Below are positions 21,060-30,853 of a stretch of DNA of 36,334 nucleotides, piece after piece. Each line of letters begins with the position of its first letter. Positions within the stretch are counted from its first letter, which is position 1. This DNA is from Coptodactyla brooksi. Taxonomy: Eukaryota > Arthropoda > Insecta > Coleoptera > Scarabaeidae. The DNA lies in assembly GCA_033557675.1 (NCBI GenBank), contig JAWQRM010000037.1:1-36334 (forward strand), written 5' to 3'. The notes below the pieces were generated by a model. That model made no database searches. It was not told where the DNA came from and saw only the letters and a list, made by a program, of their open reading frames with translations. Position numbers and translations under genes: made by a program.

Positions 21060-22585
21060 CGTTATAAATTCATAACAGTTTTGTTCCACATATTCCAAAC
21101 AAAGCCATTTTTCGTAAATTTTGTAAAAATGTTTTGCTTTGCGATTTTTGAAATAGAGGTACCGACCTCTTTTATTTTGTTCCGGTGCAGGAACATTTTC
21201 CTTAATTCTAGCTACATTAGCTACCGACGGGCGAATTTGTCTTGGAAGATTATTACATACCGCTCTACTACGTCAATTATCCATAATTAACAGTTGTGAC
21301 TTGCTCAATGTTAAATCGGGTAAATTGCTTCTATGAAGGATAAATGCGATAAAAACTAAAACAAAACAAAAACGTAAATTTAGTAAACGTTTTAAAAATA
21401 TTTATATGTATTACCTGCAGCTTACGATGTATGCTGCGGATAATTGATTTGCCATATCAACGCTAATTTTTGCAGTTATAAAATGTGATCATTTCGGACT
21501 TTTTTGCATTTTCAATTTCAATGTCAATATTATTATCGTGCTGCATTGTAGAGATCATTAAAACAACCTTTCCCTTGTGTATTTACAAAAGAGAACGGCC
21601 TTTTGTTTGCTCTAATGGTGCCTACTATGTTAGATGTGATAAAGCATCTAACATTTTTTGAGCTGTTTCGTGGGAAACAAACCTCGATCCGTTGTTACGT
21701 TTCTCCTAGTTCCCGAAACTGATTGGCGCACACTCTCTGCAACAGACCCAGTATCATTTTCTACTTTGTATGGTATATTTCAAGATGATGGTGTGTGTAA
21801 TATGTTTTGGAATCTGAGAGTGCAAATACTTTTATTTCATATTTAGCCGGTTTATTAGCAATATACATTCGGGAAGAACATCTGCCACTAAAAGCACATA
21901 ACAAGTGTTCAAAACAATCTCTAGAGTGTGGTATTTCGTCGATAACTTTTCTGTCGGTCGTGGTATTGATATCGTGAAATCGTAACAAAAATTGAAACCG
22001 CCGTAAAGCCGTAAAAGCTGGAAACATTTCTGTGCCAAGCCCATCCTTTGACCAAAATTCTTGCATTTGTAAACGATTTGAATATATCAGTAAAATATAA
22101 ATGTCCTACAAAAGTTTTGAGTTATGTTTTATCTGTGGGTTTTACATCATATTGATCTATGAAATTATTAGTAATTTTCGCAACGTTTGCATTGTTATCT
22201 ATACATATAGAATCCAACATATAATCATCTATTAAATTATTCCAATAACCCATAGGGTTTAGATTTGAGTTTGATGGTCCCTTCGGTCCAGGGAAATGAA
22301 CATTGTTAGCCCTTGTACGTCTTTGTAAATTTCTTGATTTCTTTCTCCATTTTGTGTCATCTTTACCATAGGAACATTTCTTATATTTATTTCTAATAGC
22401 GATTTCCTCTTCATCTTCACTTACCTCCACATCTCCCTACTCATCAGTACTCATAGCTTGTTTACTATCTGTTTCGAGTGGACTTATTTCAAAGCAATTC
22501 TCATCCGCATCAGAATCCTCATCGTCGCCTTCTTCTATTTGACATTCACTAACCTCAGGTGTAGGCATACAGTTTTAAGGATTGG
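21060..22585 (-). pseudogene. piggyBac transposase pseudogene
   Basis: Minus strand from 22585: an acidic N-terminus (EEGDDEDSDADENC, EVSEDEEEIA), KDDTKWRKKSRN, TRANNVHFPGPKGPS, GYWNNLIDDYML, then after a break QEFWSKDGLGTEMFPAFTAL, RRFQFLLRFHDINT, RKVIDEIPHSRDCFEH fused directly to CAFSGRCSSRMYIANKPAKY, and IKVFALSDSKTYYT. The fusion deletes about 25 residues holding the first catalytic Asp (the TIDE block). VGTIRANKR follows near 21600. The C-terminal zinc domain (about 21075-21230) reads KRGRYLYFKNRKAKHFYKIY, then EKWLCLEYVEQNCYEF: several Cys ligands have become Tyr or Phe and a His has become Tyr, consistent with G-to-A/C-to-T drift. Stops are also present. Not functional. Confidence 0.85.
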
Positions 22586-22702
22586 GTATCTCAAACTGTT
22601 TTTTTTTTATAATCGGACAGTTTGCAAATGTTCGTAAAGTAGAAATTGTTTTAAACTATTCCGTAAAATGTAGATAGGGACACCATATCCGGAAACAATT
22701 AT

Positions 22703-22790
22703 TATACACTGAGGTGACAAAAGTCATGGGATAGCGTGCATAGACACTATATTAGAAGGTATCCCATGACTTTTGTCACCTCAGTGTATA
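22703..22790. repeat. 88-bp MITE with 31-bp perfect terminal inverted repeats
   Basis: The left arm starts TATACACTGAGGTGACAAAA (22703-22733) and is perfectly complementary to 22760-22790; the spacer is only 26 bp. The CACTGAGGTGACAAAAGTCA end is one I recall as common on Tc1/mariner-type elements in insects, with TA target duplication. It lies inside the piggyBac copy, so it is the younger of the two. The lack of any mismatch between the arms suggests recent insertion or gene conversion. Confidence 0.85.
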
Positions 22791-23002
22791 CACAATTACA
22801 CGGATTGTGTTTGTGAGACCACTTTTGATAGTTACTCACCAGATAACACGCTTATTACGCAGCACGAGTTACAACTACATGCTACATAAGCTAAATAACA
22901 GTTACTGCACCGTCCAAGATTGCCTCAAGCACTATCTATGATTTATAGTCAAATTAGGAAGTGATTGACCTCTTAGACCTTACCCGTGCGATGAAGGGTT
23001 AA

Positions 23003-23070
23003 TGATTTTCACCTTTAGTTCTTCTTCAGCTTCTTGTCTAGTGCTTCCCAGTGTCATGTATTTTGATTTT
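23003..23070 (-). pseudogene. LINE fragment continuing across the piggyBac
   Basis: Minus strand reads KYMTLGSTRQEAEEELKVKI and then I plus the first two bases of Asn at the TTAA. KYM...(charged stretch)...LKVK is the region just before SFSYLGFL in LINE RTs. Further upstream (higher coordinates) the similarity fades. Confidence 0.65.
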
Positions 23071-23079
23071 TACTAACTA

Positions 23080-26000
23080 ATCAACACGTCTTGTATCATT
23101 CTCACATTATGAATCACATTTTGTTAAAACCAATCATCCATAATATTTGAAAGAGCAGCGCGAACAACAGAAATAATTTGAAGCAGTATTTAAATGTTGG
23201 TTTCCGGAATAACAGATAATGAAGGATCTTGATATTGAGTAATCACTTCATAAAATTTTGTACTCAACAGTACTGATGAATCGCACAATATCAGATGCAA
23301 GTAGATTTTGGCAATGTATGCAACTCTACTTAAACAGGCCCAACTGCTGACGTCAATATCAGCATACCAGTTTTAAATCAACGTAATTTTAAGTCTCAGG
23401 ACAGAAATGCGAGACAGTAATGTACTATGGGAAGTAATTCAGGGGAAAGTTACAAGAATAAAACAGACATCTGCACTCTAGATACAAAACACACATTTGA
23501 ATTAGAATTATTTGTACTTATGGTTACAAAAAATAGCATAACTTTCTGATGTGTCTGATTGTAATAACCACAAGTCTATATAGTTCTATCGGATCAAATG
23601 GAAGCATACTATGTCCCTCTACGAAATTCAGTAAAGTGGTCCAGAAGATAAGCCATTGAGCTTCACATAGGCATTCCATTAATAAATTTTGCATCAAGTG
23701 ATTAATTATGACAAAATGAAAAATGCCGAAATAAAATGGGAAAAGATGACGAAAATGAACTCCATAACATTAGTTGCGGATCTTGGTGATCCAGGCAGGC
23801 GAAGGTACGTTAGTTGTTACCAGATATGAAACGTAAATGTACTTCAGTAAGAATTTATTTTCTCTATTGACAGTTGCAACATGTAAGCTTATTCATATTA
23901 TTTGTCATGTTATGGCAATTGTTTTGATGTATTCCTTTTGCAGTTTTTAGTTAGTAATGTGTTAACAAACCACAATGTTACCTAATTAGCTGTTCAGGTT
24001 ATTCAGCTCAATTCCAATACTATATACAGTCTTCGTCCACTTTAATCCCATGCCATCTCCCACGTGACAGGGCAGTATTAATTATATATAATATAATATT
24101 ATTCTCAGTATCAGACTCTCTCGCTTATCAGCTCTCATATTTTCATACTTTGCCCTTGGAAACTTCTTGGAAACTTTGGCTTAGTAATAAAGTTGAACAA
24201 CGCCACCACTACACTAAAATAGAGAAAGCTTTCTGCTCGACACATTTATGAAAGTTAATTATTTAATGATAATAACTGTGGTAACAAATATCAGATACTT
24301 ATATGAAAACATTTCAGTTCAGGATGCTTACTTTACAGATCTTCTTATAAAGATTCGTTATGATCGTAAAGCGGTGTCATTACATTACTTTATTAATTAC
24401 TGACCCTTTTGCGGAACTTATATAGGAGATAAAACTTTCACCATTCTTTTTATCAGTTAGTTGTCCACGCTCTCTCAAACTTGACAAATAAATCAATGTA
24501 GATTTCTATATCACGTTTCTTCGTTTTTCATGCTGAAATGGACTTCAATTTCCCTCAAAAAAACCCTCAACAGCACATACTCCGAAAAGGTTTCCTTTCT
24601 ATTATAAATATTGCTACATCTTCACGAATCTGCTATGATCTATTGCCGATCAGCAGTACGTGTACTCTTGTGTTCACCTTTTGGTCAGCATTCCTCCTGC
24701 TCGATCACAAGATTTAGCAAAAGTACTAATCCGTTCTTGTATAAGTTGCAATCATCTCCAATCTTTTTTAAAGTTTAGTTGAAACAATGTTTCCAGTTTA
24801 AATTATTTTGTCGAATAACGAATTTTACCATAGCCCACTAAATCGACTGTAACGTAATGTTATGCCCAAACGCAAATCAGAAAAGCAGGATTTTGAAATT
24901 ATTGAATGTAGAACATAATTCTCAAAACAAATAGTGTTTTTCTTTAATTATATCTAAATTTTGCATAAGTAAATTCATAAATAAGGCAAAAAAAGCATTC
25001 AACCTTTTCGCAATGAAACGTCTAGTTATTAATTTAATTTAATACTACGCCCTAGCGTTGAATTTTTCGACAGAATCGTAAATTGCAATGGAATAAAATA
25101 CGACTCCATCCAGCGGTCTTATCTGAGGTTAATGAATTTCGAGCTAGGTGTCAGGCATCCTCCTAAATATATAAGCCCCGATCCTGAATAATTGATAGTT
25201 CCACTATCCTGAATTATATATGTGTTAGATCGGAACTATAGCACGGATGTTCTCATTTATTTGTGACGTTAAGAGCAGTGCTATTCGTAATTCCAATGAC
25301 GCTTTAAAGCATGCTTTAAAAGTGCAACTGTAGGACGGTACATACTTCAAATACGGTAGCGTTATTCTTATATAATTTATACCAATTCTTCATGCCAATT
25401 ATTAATGGACTAAATATAATTACACAAAATTTCCGTCTGATAGTTTAGAATATATTTTATGAAAATTAAAAAAAAGTACAAACATAATTTAACCAAATAA
25501 AACTATATTTTATTTGGTTAAATTATGGTTTACCTCGAAGTAACTAAATGTTCAGCTTCCCAGCTTAACTTCAGTTGTACTGCACGTTGTAAAGCATTTA
25601 GAAAGAATTATAACAGAATGATGATAAACTAATCCTTTTGAAGAGATTAGAATGAAGGAAGTAGAGTTTGTTAAGTATTCAAAATATACCTCTACAGCTT
25701 GTTAAAACGGTAACTTATCTTAAATTAATATAAAAAATCAAAATTAATAATCGGCAGATTGGAAACAGTTCCAAAGTTACCACGAAAATATTTCTCAACG
25801 AGATATACCCAAGATTGAAGACTGCCATTGCTAACAGCAGTTGCCGTTTACAGACTAAAAATATCTGTACCAATTTATATCTTTAGTAATCTCACTTATT
25901 AACCCCAAAAAACCTAATTGGTCTCCCTGCTTAATGAGTATCTAGAAGTTAGAAGTATAGCAGATATCCTGTCCAGGAAATGGGAGGTATGCTTATGTTT

Positions 26001-26395
26001 TAAACAAAATGGGCGAAATAGTTTATTTCTATATTTCATCATTCATCCAAAGATGTCTTTAAATGAATTTAAATCGAATAATTCCATAGCAGAGATATCT
26101 TTAGACTAATGACGTCTAAATCGAGAAATAAGTATCCAAAAATATTTTCGTATAAGTTTAAAATTGTGACCAGACCGTGGATTTGAAATGAATTTTAAAC
26201 ACTTATTTTCGTATGCGATAAAATCGAAATGTAAACGGTTCCCAAGGTAATTAAAATTTAGTTCATTTCTTTAAGCTGCAGGAGTATGTGGTTTTGAGTA
26301 CTTAACATACTCTAACATACAATATTAACTTAACAGTTACTCATCTTAGCTTCTTATAAACATAGTATTTCACATAAAATATAGTGAATACTTAT
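23080..26395. other. Stretch without an assigned gene
   Basis: No transposon protein or exon recognised. The only clear structure is the 20-bp hairpin at 25483-25527. A TCCTGAAT repeat and GTTCC/GGAAC inverted repeat occur around 25190-25245. The ORF at 25918-26109 has no known motif. Confidence 0.4.
25483..25527. repeat. 20-bp perfect hairpin
   Basis: CATAATTTAACCAAATAAAA (25483-25502) is perfectly complementary to 25508-25527 across a 5-nt loop (CTATA). A foldback or MITE tip is likely; no target duplication was identified. Confidence 0.8.
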
Positions 26396-26399
26396 TAGA

Positions 26400-27300
26400 A
26401 GAAATGGAGATGTGTGGTCTCGTAGTCACTAGAACTGACAAACACCTTAACCACAACACTAATGTTTTAAAACTCAACATATGTTTATCGAACATCGGTT
26501 TATCGAATAAATCGTCTTCAGGAGAATGAACAACTAAAATGAAAAACCGGACTTATATACCTACCCTAATGACTTTTGATGGGTCCACTTACTTATAATT
26601 AGATTTTATCTTTTAGATTTTAATTAACTACTAGCTCAAAAGGATAAAGGCAGGCATAGGGGCAGGGTCGTCAACAAATATTTCATTTCCCTTTTTAAAA
26701 ATTTCTGGGCTTTCCGCTGTGTCAATTTGATTATTTGAATTAACTTGTTTAATTAATTCTGTTTATGAAACAAGTTAATTATAGTTACTTGTCATTGTGG
26801 TTAAGAGTAATCATGTGAGCAGCCACACTGCATTTCTCTGGTTTATAATTTTTAAAGTGCTCTTTATACCTAATTTTAAGAGACCTACGCGTTTACCCGA
26901 TATAACTTTTATCGCAATTAGTGAAACTAACTTTATAAATCCCTGATTTGTCTTTTAAATCAATTTTACCTTTAGGATTACTTAACCGACTTTTAATAGT
27001 GTTGTTATTAGTAAATGCTACTTTAGAGTCGAACGTTTTTAACATATTTGATAATCCTTTAGGAGTTTTATCATAGGGGAGTTTAATGAACTGTTTAGAT
27101 TCTTCTTTAGGTGCTGCTTCAAGAATAGTATGTCTACGTAAACGGATTTTAAATTCCTGTTTTTATTTTATTTTTTTATATTCAATTTTTATTTAATCCG
27201 TTATATATATTTAACCCTTCAATATATTTAAGTAAATGGAATCTAGGGGGTTAGATAATGGTGTTTTAATGTATCTGTGGAAAACGAAAGGATTCCCGTG
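26400..27300 (-). pseudogene. Penelope-like retroelement, left inverted arm
   Basis: Minus strand, from 27300 down: NPLDSIYLNILKG, then RRHTILEAAPKEE, FIKLPYDKTPKGLSNMLKTF, DSKVAFTNNN, KSRLSNPKGKIDLKDKSGIY, and the GIY-YIG block with a stop (NCDKSYIG then TAG TRRSLKIRYKEH), AAHMITLNH. The 3' region carries hammerhead-like motif G. This family is distinct from the other Penelope-like copies here. The right arm at 28400-29125 matches it in inverse orientation. Confidence 0.85.
26493..26521 (-). ncRNA. Hammerhead-like motif G
   Basis: Minus strand: CTGAAGA, C (extra pyrimidine), stem GATTTAT / ATAAACC (6 of 7 pairs, loop TCG), then GATG in place of GAAA. The longest stem of the set but the second core strand is mutated. 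Confidence 0.45.
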
Positions 27301-27388
27301 TCAACTATTAATAAAAATATCAAACGAATTTATCGTAATTACGTAATCTTTTCAAAATAAAACTCGCGTAAATGTAAATTGTAACAAT

Positions 27389-28205
27389 TTGAACATGGAT
27401 CTGCAAACAAGAATTGGTTTAGTGCAATATTATTATGAATGCGGTAAAAACTACACTGCTGGATCACGAGGATTTAGTACGACAATGGGGAGACCCGGGC
27501 CGTGCCAAATAAAAGCGTACCGTAATTTGATAAGCAAATTTGAAAGAAAAGGGTCTGTACGTGACCTTCCGAGACCAGGAAGGTCAAGGATTAGTGATGT
27601 CCAAGTTGCAGAAGTTCTTCAGGAAAACAAAATCTTATCCAATACTAATCACTAATAATCAGCATTGTGAATGCGTTATCAAAACGATTACAAATGTCAT
27701 ACACCACGGTTTGGAAAATTGTACGGAAAATCCTAAAAATGTATCCCTATGAACTGCAAATGCGGTTTGAATTAAACGATGCAGATTTTGGCACAGATGG
27801 AAATTGTACCCAATTAGTTATCACGTATTTTATGGACAGATAAGGCCAACTTCTCTCTTAATGGTGGAGTTAATACTCAAAACTCTCGAATTATGGCCCA
27901 CAAAAGATCCTTCTGAAATCGTTCAACAAAGTGGATACTTTTTCGAGGATATACAGAATGGGGAGGCCGTCCCTGTAACTGATAATGGTGAACAATACCT
28001 GCAAATGTTAAGGGATTACGCAATTCCACAGTTGTAAAACGAGGACCACAGAATCGAAAACATGATTTTTATGCAAGATGAAGCACATTTACCGACCAGT
28101 TAAGGAATTGTTAACTGCGGTTTTGTTAAGATCGTGTTATAATTTGGAGAAACGGTTGGTAATTTTACAACAACAAAATGGAGGTCATATCCAGCATTTA
28201 CGGTA
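27389..28205 (+). pseudogene. DUF4817/DDE_3 mariner-like transposase pseudogene
   Basis: The N-terminal helix-turn-helix (DUF4817 type) is intact for 88 codons: MDLQTRIGLVQYYYECGKNY, GRPGPCQIKAYRNLISKFER, KGSVRDLPRPGRSR. After frameshifts come KMYPYELQMRFELNDADFG (27734-27790), NFSLNGGVNTQNSRI (27849-27893), a TDNGEQYLQMLRDYAIPQL segment (27978-28034) and MIFMQDEAH with a catalytic Asp (28077-28079), then KELLTAV and the typical end QQQNGGHIQHL (28165-28197). A complete-length but frameshifted copy of about 0.8 kb, sitting exactly between two inverted Penelope-like arms. Confidence 0.8.
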
Positions 28206-28399
28206 ACCAGTGTTTGACATCATAAATCCCATTACTTAAACTTGTTAAAAATATATTATAAGTTGAAATATATCTCTTACTAATTATACTTATTAAGAGA
28301 TTTTAAAGAATGACTAAAGTTTCTTTAATTAGGATATTCGGAAAAAGCACTGTTATGTCAAAACAAATTTATATCTCTGTATCTTTATAGACAAAAGTA

Positions 28400-29125
28400 A
28401 AGATACTAAACCTAAATCAAATTAGGTATAATAGAGAATTTAAATATATTGAAGAGTTAGCTATATATAACAGGTTTAATCAAAATATAATGCGTAAGAT
28501 TTTACGAAAAAAGAAATTTAAAATTGACTGACGTAAACATACTACTCTTGAAGCAGCTCCTAAAGAAGAACCTAAAGTTCATTAAACTCCCCTATAATAA
28601 AACCACTAAAGGATTAGCTCATATATTAAAAACGTTCGATTTCAAAGTAGCATTTACTAATAACAACATTAATAAAAGTCGGTTAGGTAATCCAAAAGAT
28701 AAAATAGATTTAATAGACAAATCGGAGATATATAGAATAAGTTGTACAAATTGCGATAAAAGTTACATCGGGCAAACGCGTAGGTCTCTTAAAAAATTAA
28801 AAATCAGAGAAATCCTGTATGGCTGCCTACATGATTACTCTTAGCCACAGAATAAATGATAAAATAGAATTGATTAAACAGGTTATGTCAAATAAAAAAC
28901 TTGACGCAGCGGAAAGGCTAGAAATTTTTAAAAACAAAAATAAAATATTTAATAACGGCTCTGCGATCCTGTTTGACCTGGTAGGTAGTAGGACAAGGTA
29001 ATTAAAACCTAATTATAAGTAAGTGGACCCATTAAACAGTAATTAAGGTAGTTCATTCTCCTGAAGACGATTTATGGTTGAGGTGTTTGTTAGTTTTCGT
29101 GATAGTAAATTACGCTTAGTTTCTA
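28400..29125 (+). pseudogene. Penelope-like retroelement, right inverted arm
   Basis: Plus strand: NREFKYIEELAIYNRFNQN, RKHTTLEAAPKEE (frame change), KFIKLPYNKTTKGLAHILKT, FDFKVAFTNNNINKSRLGNP, then GIY-YIG EIYRISCTNCDKSYIGQTRR (28726-28785) and the C-terminal AAHMITLSH ... AAERLEIFKNKNKIFNNGSA. A deletion removes most of the nuclease after TRRSLK. The 3' region (29040-29125) contains truncated motif H and shares GGTT.AGGTGTTTGT.AGTT with the left arm. RT is absent from both arms. Confidence 0.85.
29061..29075 (+). ncRNA. Hammerhead-like motif H, truncated
   Basis: CTGAAGA, C, GATTTAT: identical to the first half of motif G, ending exactly at the hairpin apex. The second stem strand and GAAAC are deleted; sequence resumes with GGTTGAGGTGTTTGTTAGTT, which aligns with the left arm about 60 bases further on. 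Confidence 0.4.
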
Positions 29126-29458
29126 TTTACAGGGAATTCTGTCAAAATTCTGCATATGTATTAAGTTTGTTTGATACTGGATTTTTTACTTGACAAACGC
29201 TAATTATTTACCACTCAAGGGCAATATAACTGAACGGTTGTCTGTATAACCTCGCTTTCCAATTCAACTTGGGTCAACGCGTGTTTATTAACTAACACGT
29301 TTAACTAATACACGCAGTTTTTCAAGGCTCTAAGGTTCTAAATTGTCAGTATTGCCAGTATTACTCAATACTTATGTTTGTAGGTAGTGGGTATAAGCCA
29401 TTTATATTTTTACAACGTTTGTCAAAAGTCTTTACGTGTTTAGTGCAACAACAAAATT
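29126..29458. other. Stretch without an assigned gene
   Basis: AT-rich, no recognisable element. Several TTAACTAACACGTTTAACTAA-like short repeats near 29285-29312. Confidence 0.35.
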
Positions 29459-29520
29459 AATCGACATCCAAGCAGGATTCGAACCTGTGACATTCTCGGC
29501 AACTGCTCCACCATAAAATT
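29459..29520 (-). repeat. Possible tRNA-derived SINE head
   Basis: On the minus strand TGGTGGAGCAGTTG (A-box-like) is followed by ACAGGTTCGAATCCTGC, a perfect B-box with a flanking 5-bp T-arm stem (GCAGG/CCTGC region), then TTGGATGTCGATT and a T/G-rich tail. Spacing is shorter than in a real tRNA and no acceptor stem forms, which favours a SINE over a tRNA gene. Confidence 0.45.
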
Positions 29521-29665
29521 ATCGAGGGTATCTCGAAATCTTTTTCGATTTTTCTAGCATAATCTTTCTGAATGTATTTCAGCTAGGCAAACACTAAAAA
29601 GTTGAGATTTTGTTAATTAAAAAGTAGTATAATCAGGAATGATGAAATAGTGTCTTCAATCGCTC

Positions 29666-29694
29666 CTGATGATACTAACTTAGTTAGCGAAACG
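29666..29694 (+). ncRNA. Hammerhead-like motif F
   Basis: CTGATGA (intact), T, stem ACTAAC / GTTAGC (inner 5 pairs perfect, loop TTA; closing A-C mismatch), GAAACGTGC. Close relative of motif E: two stem positions differ and one difference restores pairing (C4-A14 in E, T-A in F). No coding sequence of its element is visible nearby. Confidence 0.5.
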
Positions 29695-29699
29695 TGCGT

Positions 29700-30325
29700 G
29701 AATGAAGGATTTTCCAATTTGTTAAGGAACAGGATTTATCTTATTATAGGTAATAAGTTATAGGATTTATCCGGTTATACAGCTAAACGTCTTTCTGGTA
29801 ATAAGCATTACCTTCTTTTTCGACAAAGTGCTTTCAGCCACTTTCCAGAAAATCGTCTTGATTTGCGATATACAAAATAATAACATACTGTCCTTCACCT
29901 GATAGATGCTTAATTTCTCCTCCACATGGAATTGCCATCTTGCATTCCCCTTCGATACTGGTCAACATTTCCTCGGATTTCTAGATTCTATCTATCCAAA
30001 TTTATCTGAATGATTAGCGTTGCGCCATGCTTCACTCGCAGCATTATCGCATATCGATGCGCAGCGGGGTTACTATTGGGTCACAAAAGTGGTTCAATTA
30101 AGTCCCTGCACTACTCTACACATATTGTGCCCTATAGCTATGCTGCTCACTCCTTGTTTAAGCCGGTACTGTTCCGGGTTCAGTTTATCTATCCCTGGAA
30201 TATTATATCTATTGGATATGAATCTCTCACTTATTAAGGGGACAGGTTCCTGCACTTAGTCCTGTCAATAGTGTAACGTCAATCTCACTCATCTAGCTGC
30301 GTTACGGCCTCCTGTCTTGGCAATT
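29700..30325. other. Stretch without an assigned gene
   Basis: Overlapping plus-strand ORFs at 30010-30259 have no known motif. Position suggests it may include the decayed C-terminus of the minus-strand LINE that follows, but I could not identify its usual Cys-rich end. Confidence 0.35.
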
Positions 30326-30329
30326 TCCT

Positions 30330-30852
30330 TCAGTAGATTTCATGTCAATGTTCTTGTATCCTTTTAATCTCAGCTCTTCCTGTCTAGTATGATAAGAGAA
30401 GAACTGGTTCTGGTCCAGTGAATTGCTGTCGACATCCCAGCTTTGCAAGGCTGTCTGCCTTTTAGTCGCCTGAAATATTCGTCTTTCCTGGCACCCAAAC
30501 CAGTTTGAAGGTATTTCCTCCTCCAAGTGGTTCTAGCGCAATGTAGCACTCTAGAACTGCTGCCTGACTGTTAACGATTATATAGAATATCCTACTTTTA
30601 TAATTTCTCTCCAGTAGCAATTGACAGCAAAGGGTCCATTGTCATCAGTTTTGATGAACTGTTTCTTTTAACGGTATCTCATATAGGTATATTGCCTTTC
30701 TCCCGTCATTCTTGTTTTCTTGGAGCAGCCCTCCACTGTCTTGTCCACCACTTTTCCACGAGCGCTAGAGCCCCTTGCATCGTTTCCGACACAATTTCTT
30801 TCAATGTCCCTCAGCTTATAATGACTATATTATAAACGTATCCTATGACGAT
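30330..30852 (-). pseudogene. LINE with RNase H, 3' segment
   Basis: Minus strand from the insertion junction: IVIGYVYNIVII, which is the RT catalytic block GYADDI with A to V, D to Y and D to N (both catalytic Asp lost); GTLKEIVSETMQGALALVEK, then KKTRMT (RT thumb); then RNase H: VNSQAAVLE (where the catalytic Asp of DSQAA is Asn) and FKLVWVPGKTNISGD, stop, KADSLAKLG and FTGPEP (about 30370-30510). VWVPGHT.I.GNE.AD.LA is the diagnostic RNase H end of R1/I-type LINEs. Continues 31541-32300 beyond a transposon. Confidence 0.8.
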
Positions 30853-30853
30853 A

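Larger units (their letters stand above)
20845..22998 (-). mobile_element. piggyBac element with TTAA target duplication, inserted in a LINE
   Basis: TTAA stands at both edges (20841-20844 and 22999-23002). Ends read inward: CCCGTCGTCACACG on the left and CCCTTCATCGCACG on the right (10 of 14 identical). The 2,154-bp length fits a whole piggyBac copy. It carries the decayed minus-strand transposase described below and an 88-bp MITE in its 5' part. Insertion interrupts a LINE on the same strand and removing it restores the LINE frame, so the borders are well supported. Confidence 0.85.

Noticed and set aside
25160..25185. ATATATAAG as a TATA-box core promoter
   Set aside because: In AT-rich DNA this occurs by chance; no initiator, downstream exon or ORF supports it.
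29459..29520. Functional tRNA gene on the minus strand
   Set aside because: A good B-box but no acceptor stem, and A-to-B spacing too short for a full tRNA.
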